64,000 bases of DNA from Chaetomium olivaceum (lineage: Eukaryota; Ascomycota; Sordariomycetes; Sordariales; Chaetomiaceae): NCBI GenBank assembly GCA_039881045.1, contig JAYWVB010000020.1, forward strand, positions 434,001 through 498,000, given 5' to 3'. Within the stretch, counting starts at the first letter, position 1. The number at the start of each line of letters is the position of its first letter. The notes under the pieces are model-generated. The model ran no database searches, was not told the origin of the DNA, and saw nothing but the letters and a program-made list of their open reading frames with translations. The position numbers and the translations under genes were made by a program. Positions 55,301 through 64,000 of this stretch are shown piece after piece.

Positions 55301-55549
55301 CCGGGGACAGCCGCGAGATCAGAACCGACGAGTCCTGCAGTCGGACACACAAACGCACCTTCGGCAGGCGATCGGAGCTCTCCGCCGTATAACAGTGGCA
55401 GGAGCCGCCCCCTCGGTTTTCGGTTGTTCCGAGCTCAAGTCCGAAGGAGGAGCATCAGGGAGAGGGGGAGATGGCGCCGGTGGTTGTGTTGATGGTGCCG
55501 GTGGTGGTGGCACAATGGACGGGCCGGGCTGTTCCATCTCGACGTCCAT
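52354..55549 (-). CDS. Zn2Cys6 transcription factor with fungal-specific middle domain and GVQ-repeat tail
   Basis: Nuclear regulator of about 892 aa. Exons: 55359..55549, 55139..55228, 54503..55058, 54315..54437, 53849..54255, 53717..53784, 53143..53653, 52354..53085. The zinc cluster is assembled across three exons: ACRRCRRMRSKC, then PPCRGC, the sixth Cys being created at the exon 2/3 junction (C-x2-C-x6-C-x8-C-x2-C-x9-C). The middle homology domain has HYFQLGFIPKQLFPERL, GFYLLSIAQQGSGMRHKSS, MRMATLMQLHREETY and RRTLWMLHSQDNL. The frame breaks in the C5 run 54019-54023; one more base joins HHQWG to AIYRRAIS and yields 893 codons exactly. The tail has polyglutamine, Pro/Gln-rich stretches and about 19 GVQ triplets, looking like an activation domain. 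Targets unknown. Confidence 0.87.
52549..52719. repeat. 18-bp minisatellite, about 9.5 copies, encoding (GVQ)n
   Basis: Near-identical units of TCCTTGCACCCCTTGTAC on the plus strand; on the coding strand each encodes GVQGVQ. The unit is a multiple of three, so copy changes keep the frame. It keeps several other frames open, which explains the long PCT/HPLYSL artefact frames on the opposite strand. Confidence 0.95.
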
Positions 55550-56555
55550 CTTGGCGCGTCAAGGTGGCTCGTCCAAGGGCCGTCCGGATGCCGCAATACA
55601 CCGGGGCCGAAACCCAGCAGCTTTTTGTTCTCGTCGTCTGATAGGAAATGGACTCTTAACAGGTAAAACCTTCGAGTTTCTTTAGTTAGAGGGCTGTTGC
55701 GGACAGGTGGGGCTAGGCCTCGTTTGTTGCCGGCAGGGCAATTCAGGCCCAATCTGAGTCCGTCAATTCGGAAGGTTCTTGCCAGGAGGAGCAAGGGCGG
55801 GCTTGCCTGTCGACGGCAGGTGGGGGGAATTGCCGGCCCCCCGAATGACCGAGATCTCGTGGGGTTCAAGGGTAGGTTATCCCGTTTCTCGAGGCAAAAC
55901 TTAGAGTCCTCTCGAGGACAAACTCCGGTTTGGCGGCGGGGTGGGCAGTCCAGCTGAAATAGTAAACAGGACATTCGGGCACAGCCATAGATGATGCGTG
56001 CATGTGCTTCAAAGGTTAATCATAACGTAGAGAGGGAGGAAATGGGACGACACACTCACGTGATATACCCTCTTGCTGAAGAAATGCAAAGCAACACCCT
56101 CCGTGGGGGTTGTTTGCTTTGGCTCGAGTTTCACAGCACATATCAACAGATTTTAATGTATTCGTACATGGAATTAAGGTAGTTACATATGACAGCCTGC
56201 CTTGTCCGCCTCAAATCTGTCTTGACCCGGACACTTCTGCCTTTCTCGATACCCCAAAGCCCATCACAGCAGATTCTCGCCAAGACCTGAAACACCGGAT
56301 CAGCTCCCGATTGGGATGCACAAGTCTCCAAGCCCACGTTGCTACCCCCTGCCTAGCGAGATTTGTTCTCCCACAACCGTGTGAGTATACTATATACACA
56401 CTGTATTCTATACAGCCTAACCCTCCGAGTCGACCGTCTCTCTCACATCTCCAATTGACACCAAACGGCTGGTCAAGTGGATGGTAACAATCCACAAAGT
56501 CTGCTGTCGTATTTTGTGGAATAGCATCTGCCTCGAAATGCAGATCACTCAAGAA
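55550..56555. other. Intergenic, Zn2Cys6 gene promoter and F-box gene 3' flank
   Basis: 1 kb with no gene or repeat seen. Local AT-rich stretch 56130-56200. Confidence 0.5.
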
Positions 56556-57917
56556 TCAAGATAGGGCTGAGAGCTCCACGCCCACGGACCGAAACAAAGC
56601 GACCACTTCCTTTAGCTCCGCCACCGCTTCAGCGCCCCGCTCAGACTCTCCGACCTTGAAGTGCTTGCTGTCAATTCCAATCTTGCGCAGATGTCTGAAC
56701 CGGCCAACGCGAAGGGCTCTCGATAGACCCCACAAGCTTGGAGCAAGCTGGACCTTCTCGGGGCACCCGGGGAGCCGAAGCTCACGTACAGAAGCGGGGA
56801 GGGCCAATGAGAGCGCAACTTGTTAGTCCCCAAGCTGCCCGTAGAAGTCGAAAGAGGGGAGTGGGAGCCTCTATCGTCTCGAGCGCTTGAAGATAGCGGA
56901 GGGCATGAATACTTTTGAGGTAACTTGTCTCTGGGACCAGGTCCATCTTGTCGTTGGTGAAACGGAGTACCTTCAGCTCACGCCTCCATCGTTGTAGGGC
57001 GAGAACAACCTCGCCAAACTTGACGGTCTTCCCACCCGTATCCATTTCGGGAATATCTGTTTCTATTCCTTGGATGCTAACCTTGGACAGCTTTGGCCCT
57101 ATCGTTTTCAGAAGATTGCGGAGTGAAGTGGCCGTCATGAGGGTGCGAGTCAGGTTCAGCTCTGTGAGGTTCTGTAGTGGATGTGACCCGGCTAGTGTCC
57201 TTTGGCCTAACGTCACCGGAAATAATCTGGTGACGTCAAAGCATCGGTGGAAGTGCAGACTGTCTAGATTCGGGACCATCTGTAAGACACATGGCGCATG
57301 GTCAAGAATGAAATCGCCACTACAGCTGCTGAAGGCGAGCCGTTTGAGTGATGTGAATGAATAAGTCGAAGTAGATGTCTCAGCGATGGCCCCATCGTAT
57401 TCTTCGCGGGGTAAACGGACGTGGCAGCTCTGCACGTTTGATGCTAAGTGCAATAGTACCTCGACCAACGCCATGCCGTCCGGCATATGCCCAAGTCCAG
57501 GCGTAGCATGACGAGAATGTATATCTTGCAGACGTTGGGCATACGGCAAGGGAGAGTGTCAATGGGCGCTGCAATGTGTATCCCCATCAACCGTAGGGTA
57601 CGACGTATTAACATCAAGAGCACCAGGCCAGGTTGATAGAGGCCGACTTCGAATACCTTCGATGCCAGGTCGGGACGATCAAGAAGGGTTCGAAGAAAGA
57701 ATGGCAAGTCGGACTCTTGAGTGATCTGGAAGCTATGGTAGAGGAATGGCTGTGCCACCGCATGTAACAACCTACACACCCGGCTGAGGCTCATCAGAGC
57801 CGCTCGCCACGGCTGTGCAGCTTGTGTATCGAATTGTTGCCCGCTCAAGCAGTGGTCGCAGAGATGAGCGCATATTTCGGTTAGGAGCTCGAGAGGGAGC
57901 CCCAACAATCTAGCCAT
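56556..57917 (-). pseudogene. F-box-like / leucine-rich protein, frame broken
   Basis: Starts MARLLGLPLELLTEICAHL, an F-box-like opening, followed by irregular leucine-rich segments (SFTSLKRLAFSSCSGDF, LQNLTELNLTRTLM, LVPETSYLKSIHALRYLQ, ASVRELRLPGCPEKV). Such proteins usually recruit substrates to SCF ubiquitin ligases. The reading frame breaks twice: near GGG 57550-57552 (one base missing; then LPYAQRLQDIHSRH) and near 56850-56860 (one base extra; then FDFYGQLGD). After the second, an in-frame TAA (56823-56825) precedes QVALSLALPASV. The two indels cancel, restoring the original frame over 454 codons. A CAA-to-TAA change is a CpA-to-TpA transition, the RIP signature. Alternatively the sequence has errors plus an unrecognised intron ending at the CTAACAAG there. 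Confidence 0.6.
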
Positions 57918-59544
57918 ATTTTGAGGAGTCAACTTGTGTCTTTCTTTGCAAGTGCTGCCGATGCCACTGGCGAAGCGATGCAGAGCAGAAAACAAAGTTG
58001 CGCTGCTCCTAATTTCTGCCTTTGGTAGGAAGCAAAGTCGCCTAGTGTGGGAAAAACACAGACCGCCGGCAGGACTTATCGCACAGTATTCACCCACCGC
58101 CGAAAATTACGAGGCGGGGATATACAAGCACTTCGGACGGAGAAAAGTGCCATGATAGAAGCGGGCTGACTGGAAGAGCAACCCAGGAACTGGCAACAAA
58201 TATGAGACCAACGGATAATACGTTTTTTCACCTCGCCAATCCAAGTTCTATACACAATGCAACAAAAACGATCTCACGAGCAAACTCACGGTACGAATCC
58301 CCAGTGTCGTTGGCAAGGGTGTGTGGTCAATATGCCGGAACTTCCGATTCAAGTCTCACTTTCCATGCTTATATGCTCTGAGAAAGGGCCCGCAAGCCAA
58401 AGCAATAGGTAGTTACCAGCGGGTCACTGCATTGGTTCTGGAAGTATACCACATCCTCTCCGCTTATATCTTCCGCACTGGTTCGATCGAACTCCATACG
58501 ACACAGTAGTTGGGTGATTGCATTCAGAGACCCCTTCCCTAGAAGCAGTTATTATCTCACAGCCATGCTAACTCAACTACTCCCTGGCCCAGGTTCCGGC
58601 ATAGTGAGCAGCTACATGGTAAGGTTGCCGTCCAAGCCCACCATATAAACATTTCACAGCACCCAAGCCCTCGATAATAGACGGACGGAACGACAAGCAG
58701 GCCACATCCAACCCCGGGACCCCCACGCTGCAGGACGGCCCGGCACATTTGTATGTGAGGGAAGAATGGCTCGTGGCCCGGCCTACCGCTTGTCACTGCT
58801 ACATATACAAGTGTACACACATGCCGTGGAACATTTCTGCAGGGGGTAGAAAGTAGACTGGTATACGGATGGGGTAGACAGATACGAGGGGTAGAGAGAG
58901 AGAGTTCCGTTTCGTTGCTCGTAATCCCAGGCTCCCCATGGCGCTCGTGAGAAAAGACCCCGTCCTATGCGTTCAGGATTCCGTGACTGCCCCAGCCCCA
59001 TCCCTTGCCCGCCATTCCCTTGTGATTTCCGTTTAATGGAGAAAGATTACGCATCGTCAATCAGCCCAGCCATTCCGTACCGCCTCCTTTTGGGTAATGA
59101 TCCGTTTCAGAAAGTCTACATGATGGTGCATTTGCCCCAAGCCTCTACATCCTAGAAGCATGGAACATTACATGTAATCGCTCTATCCTCATCCCGATAA
59201 GATCCGCATAAAAAGAGGGAAGAAAAATGACATTGCCAGCAGCCGCAGCAAGTGGTAGGGAATAGTGAAGTGACTTCTAGGGGTATGGTGTCGGATTGAA
59301 GGGAGTCATAGGGTCTATATACACATTATCTGTGCATCTCTGTGCTGTGTCATGTGCCGTGCCGTGCCGTGCCATATCATCGTGTATGCTGCTGCGCCGG
59401 GGAGGGCGGGGGGGTGGTAGGGGGTGTGCTTCTCGGAGCTGTCTGTTGGGGAATCAAGCCATGGAGACGACGCCGATGCCTGCCAGGGAGCTTGGGTAGG
59501 TGAAGCCAAGAACAACAGTGCCGTGTTGGCCCGGCTCAAGTCTC
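57918..59544. other. Intergenic, F-box gene promoter and importin 3' flank
   Basis: 1.6 kb. A GTGCC tandem (four copies) near 59354-59373 and a GA-rich stretch near 58890. No gene seen. Confidence 0.5.
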
Positions 59545-62527
59545 TCACGTCTGCTGCATGACGGTCTGTGTTCCGCCAATTTGCCGCTTGACCTGCTCGC
59601 GGGCCCAGCGAGCGGTCTCCATGGTGCGGGGCTGGAACTCTCGGTTCGCCCGCGTCTCCTTGATCATCGCCGTGACCCATTCTTGGCGGAACGCATCAGC
59701 CAGCTGGCCGTTAGGATACGCGTCTGCGAGATCGCTGTTGCAAGTTAGCTATTAAGATCGGAACACGTAGGCTGGTGAATAATTACCCGATAACACCCAT
59801 GGCAGATCGCATCAATGCCTCGCTGCGGTTAGCATCGTTGGCAATGCTGTTCAGCAGCTCGAAAACGGAGGGCACAAATGGCTGGAGGACGCCGGCTGAA
59901 GTAGTCGTGTTAATAATTGAACGGGATAAAGGCAGAGAGCTTCTCGATAAGACTGCACTTACTCTTGCCACTGGTCTTCATGGCGCCAATGATACCGCCC
60001 CACGCATCCATAATGCCTTCGCGCAGAGCAACGACGTAGTCGAACATCTCGTAAGAACCATCCGCGCCAGCGGTGATGGTGGCAGCTTGCTGCAATACCT
60101 GAGCCACGACGGTAAGGTATGTCTCAAAGTGCCCGCTGATAGCACCGGCAATATCGCCGAAACATTGGAGAATGGCGGGCTTGAATTGATTGGCGAGTGC
60201 AGTGCTCTGGAAGAAGAATGAATGTTAGAAAGAAGATAAGCGATAACGGGGCTGAGTAGGTGACATACCCTAAGATTGCTCAGAAGATAATTCATGAAGT
60301 TGTCGCAGTACGGTTGGCTGCGCTCTCCCATAGAACGAGTGATGTCGCTGACAAGGCCAATAGCCATCGAGCAGAGACTCGGCTCTTCCTGGTTGGCCAG
60401 GGCGTTGTAGAGGAAAGGAGAGAAGGCATCCATGTACTTGACGAAGTCCTCCTCCATCGCGTTGGCCAGACTGCTGATAGCGGCGCGAACACCGATTCCG
60501 GAACGCTAGATTTGCCATTAACGGTGCTGAGGATCTGTAGAAGGACCTGCATGATCCTGTCGCCCTGGGGGCCAACCTCCTTGTCCAGCCGCTGAATGGT
60601 GGCTTGCAGAACGGTGCAGAGACTTGTCTGAATATCCTCCAAGATGATCCTGTCCTCGACGCTGACCACCTGCTGCTGAAGAGGAAGGGTCTCCTCGAGA
60701 CGTTGGATGGCAACAGTGGAGAGGGACGCAATGGCGCCGAGGCTGTCGTTCGCGGCGCTTTGCACGAAGACGTTCAGGACCTCGTATGCCGCAGTCCTCA
60801 CAGAAGGCTCACCATCCATCCTGCCGGTCACGGTCAAGAGATTGGTAACGCTCTGGTTGAAATGGGGAGTGAGGGGGTTCTGTGCAGCGCCCAGGTCGCC
60901 GGCAAACCGCTCGGCGATGTTCATCAGCGCCCAGCAGCACGAGGCCGCCATCTTGGGGTTGTTAATTAGTCCGTTAAAGAGCGAGCGGATCAGGGGATCG
61001 AGGTGCTGCTCCGGGTCAATAGCGTCGGAGCAGGCCTCGGTGATGCGGCCGAGAGCGTACGCGGTGGAGTCCCGCACGTGAACGGACGGGTCCTCCATCA
61101 TACTAATCAGAGGTTGAATACCCGACTTTACGATAGGATCCAAAAGCTTCTCCTCAGGGCCGTCCATAATGGCGCCAAAGGCAGAGACTGCGGCGTCCCG
61201 GTTGTGCCAGTCCTCATGGCGCAGATTGGCTTCGACGAACTGGATGACGGGCTGGATAATTGCCGCGCCAACCGCCTGAGCGTACAGCTGCAGGCATTGA
61301 TAGGCTGCACGTGAGATGTTGTACTCGTCGTCTGCGGCATCCTCGTCCTGCTTTGTTAGAAGACCGAGAAGAACCGGCACGACTTCGTTTGTCGCCACGC
61401 GGCTAAAGTTGTAGAACGGACGCATCTGATCGGAACTCTCGACCTGGGCGTTGTCATCTTCGATGGCAATTTCCTCCTCGCACACGGTGCTCCAGAACTC
61501 GACCGCGAGTTTCGCCACATCCTCATCGGCACTCTTCATACCAAGGATGGTAAGACCAAAGAGAGCCTTTTCCATGTAAAACCTCATGTTCTCGTAATAG
61601 AGCGCCATGATGCGGTTCAGGCAACCAAAGGCACCCTGCTGTATCCGCGAATCCTCGGCCTGGGTGGCCTCGCAAACGACCTGCATGATGTAGTTGCGCT
61701 CGCCTTCGTGCTTGAAGTTGTTGCCGACGAACTCGAGCGAATCGCCGAGGGCAGTGATGGCGGCAAGACGGACCTCGCCGTTGGGCTCCTCCTTGCGCGC
61801 ACCCTGAACGACGGCCGTCAGGATAGCGTTGGAATGGGCGACCAAGCTGTTTCTAAGCTCCGTATCTTGGCTCTCGCATACGAAACCGATTGTGGTCAAC
61901 GAAGACTGCTTCTGGTGCTGGGTACCCTCGCTGACGTTCCGCACGAGCGAGTGCATGAGATCGGGCCACTGGTTCCGCGGCAACTCGATCGCGGCAATCG
62001 CGGCGACGACCTGGGCCGTCGCCTGGCCGGCCTGTGCATTGGTGGATCCAAGTGTCTCCAAAGCCAGCTGCTTGATGCGCGTCTTGCTCTCCTGATCGGT
62101 CTGGTTAAGCCATTTTGCTTGTAATTCGGTTTGCCTCGCAGTCTCGCGCGCACTAAAGGCGTTCTTCAGGGCGATACCGGCGGCGGCTCGAATGTGGCCC
62201 TCGGTGCTCTCGTTCGATAAGGCTTGAACGAGTGTGAGGAGGTAGTGAGACTGGGAGGCAAATCCAAGTTAGTAAAGTGGGCTCGTGGTCAACGGAGCAT
62301 GTGAAAATAGTCTTACAAAGTTAGCCTCAGCGGCGTGGGTAAGTTGCTGTTCGGCCGCATTTCGCAGAGTCGCGTCTGGGAGGAGGCAGTCAGCAAGAAT
62401 AATCGCCGTAGTTGCAGGGGCTCGGCGCGATTTGAGCAGTCCCAACAACAGGTTTTGGAACGCGGGTGCACTAACCAGGACTCAACGAGTTGGAGAGGAC
62501 AGTGTTGATGTCCGGTGTGCTTTCCAT
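59545..62527 (-). CDS. kap95: Importin subunit beta-1 (karyopherin KAP95)
   Basis: HEAT-repeat nuclear import receptor, 878 aa. Exons: 62476..62527, 62317..62375, 60269..62250, 59963..60206, 59787..59895, 59545..59734. Spliced start MESTPDINTVLSNSLSPDAT, then RNAAEQQLTHAAEANF and the Ran-binding N-terminal HEAT repeats (HIRAAAGIALKNAFSARE). The central repeats are well preserved (LISMMEDPSVHVRDSTAYAL, KMAASCCWALMNIAERFAG). The C-terminal repeats run to the natural end REQVKRQIGGTQTVMQQT. The frame breaks once near 60481-60487; one more base gives AAISSLANAMEEDFVKYMDA and makes the total exactly 879 codons, the normal family length. The gene is essential in fungi, so the break is almost certainly a sequence error. 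Confidence 0.94.
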
Positions 62528-64000
62528 GGTTGCGGTCTGAATACTGCGGCCAGAGATCAAGGTGATGGAAAGCGGGGGCTGCGAAAGTAAAAGAGGAAGC
62601 GTTGCTAGGGAGAAGGACGACGCCGTTCGCAGCTAAAGTTTGCGCGGAACACAGGCGGGGCCGGTGGGATCCACACGGTACCGGACAAGACTGGGTTTGG
62701 AATCGCAGGCCAGCAAAAAACGTCCCAAAGTGACTCGGGCAGGGGATAACGTGCGGCCGCCCGGATGATAAAGGTTTCGGAAGTGCTGAGAGTCAGCGGT
62801 AGTTGAAGGGTGCGGGTCTGTGTTTTGTTCGAATTTTTTGTTGTCAACAGTCGCAGGTCCCGATTTGGTGACTGTGGATGCCGCCAATAACTAATGCCAC
62901 ACACGGCCGACTGCCTAGCAGGTGTCAGGGACAGGGCTTGCGTCGCTGAATGAGAAGGAAAGCGTGGCGCAAAGGAGTGTGTCGAAGGAGACGAAGGTCT
63001 TTTGCACCAACGACAAAGACGAGGATGGAGGGACTTCTTGCTGGCTTCGAGGAAAAGCCGAAGGCAGTAGAAAAAGCGGTCTTTGAGTTAGATGATGCGG
63101 AGTTGACGAGGCAATCCAACGCCCAGTTGGCAAGCAGCGGTGGGAAGGTCTCGATTGCCATGAATCCGCACTGTATGACTGGGTTCTCACTGCGAGCAAT
63201 CATGCAAAATGATTGCTTTGACACACAGTGTGAATCCGTAGGGCTACGCTGTCAGGAAAGGTGCCGCCCCCGCAGCTGCACCTGGAATGGGGGGCTCGAC
63301 CGGTCGAGAATCGAGCAGCGCACCCCCCCAGTTAACAACGACCGGACCCAGCATCATCAAGCACGACGAAATCCGAAATACTCCTTGTCTTGAATCAGGA
63401 TGATGCGGCGAATAGTTACTGAGGTACCTTGGCTCTCATCTCTTCGGAGCAAACCGCGAGCATCGCCCCTCTAGTGTGTTTGGGAAACAAATCGAAGCCA
63501 GCAAAGCCCTTGCTTGACCGCCGCTGTTTCCCGGGCACCTACAGAGGACTGAAAAAACAACCTGCATCTCCCATAAAAACTGACATTGTTCGTTTGCGAA
63601 AGTTGTGATACCCATGGCAACTAGCGGGAGCGGTCTGGAAACCTTGGGAAAACAATGTGACAGCAATGAAGAGCCAGAAACAATTCCCGGGTGTGCAAGG
63701 GACGTCTCATCATTGCCTCTGCGTTCAACCGCCTTTTTGGCGGGGCTTTGGTTGACTGGTACCCTGGAATCGGGCAGCCAAGGATGAAAGCCTTCGAACT
63801 TCACATGCGAGCCAAGGGTTCCCAACCCTAACCCATATCAAGCCCCCTTTCCATGTGTTTCGAGAACAAGCAAGGAGCCCAGTCCGTCGCTCTTGGCGGC
63901 CTCCTTCGGTTTACAGCACGTCGATCAAGACAAAGCCCCTGGTCAATGTCGCAACATGGAGGATGGAATATGTCTTAAAACGACACTTTTGGTATGAGCA
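62528..64000. other. 1.5-kb region without a supported gene, right edge
   Basis: Begins with the importin promoter. Short overlapping frames on both strands show no recognisable protein. A gene continuing past the right edge cannot be excluded. Confidence 0.5.

Noticed and set aside
62950..63393. 148-codon plus-strand frame near the right edge
   Set aside because: Basic, repeat-free and featureless, with no recognisable motif and overlapping frames on the other strand.

Overview
The window is nuclear DNA of a filamentous ascomycete, most likely a sordariomycete (Sordariales/Chaetomiaceae type). The genes carry many 50-130 nt introns with GTRNGT donors, CTAAC/CTGAC branch sites and YAG acceptors. 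There is a RID-type cytosine methyltransferase, the enzyme of repeat-induced point mutation (RIP), and most families (ATG29, NUP53, IVY1, EAF, ISD11, TRI12-type transporter, DFG5/DCW1 GH76) have typical filamentous-fungal forms. I see no bacterial operons, CRISPR, rRNA or convincing tRNA.

Layout. 1-1753 (-): N-terminal part of a SEN1-like helicase running off the left edge. 2605-4474 (-) and 7225-9486 (+): an HhH-GPD DNA glycosylase and the RID methyltransferase, head to head across 2.75 kb of AT-rich DNA. 10.3-11.6 kb (-): ELL-associated factor. 12.4-14.5 kb (+): GH76 cell-wall mannosidase. 15.1-16.8 kb (+): CYP52-like P450. 17.3-19.1 kb (-) ATG29 and 19.5-20.8 kb (+) NUP53, divergent. 21.2-22.7 kb (-): IVY1. 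23.3-24.2 kb (-): acyl-protein thioesterase. 24.4-25.9 kb: a Tc1/mariner-like transposon with inverted repeats. 26.2-27.3 kb (+) class III extradiol dioxygenase and 27.7-29.9 kb (-) TRI12-like MFS pump. 33.0-35.7 kb (-): ferric reductase. 37.8-39.0 kb (-) FAD oxidoreductase divergent from 39.4-40.3 kb (+) SDR. 41.5-42.7 kb (+): NC2-beta/Dr1. 43.2-43.9 kb (-): small mitochondrial membrane protein. 45.1-47.1 kb (+): DHHC palmitoyltransferase ERF2. 48.0-50.2 kb (-): AT-hook-like acidic protein. 51.1-51.8 kb (-): ISD11. 52.4-55.5 kb (-): Zn2Cys6 activator with a GVQ minisatellite. 56.6-57.9 kb (-): broken F-box gene. 59.5-62.5 kb (-): importin beta-1.

Most genes are unrelated housekeeping functions. 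The link worth pursuing is the divergent pair of a DNA methyltransferase (RID) and a DNA base-excision glycosylase, a possible write/erase or damage-control pair for cytosine methylation or RIP. This is inference from position and family only.

A caution on sequence quality: at least eight otherwise well-conserved genes break frame by exactly one base, mostly in short C/G homopolymers, and repairing each by one base makes the spliced length a multiple of three. I read these mainly as consensus-sequence errors, not pseudogenes. All exon boundaries were called by eye.
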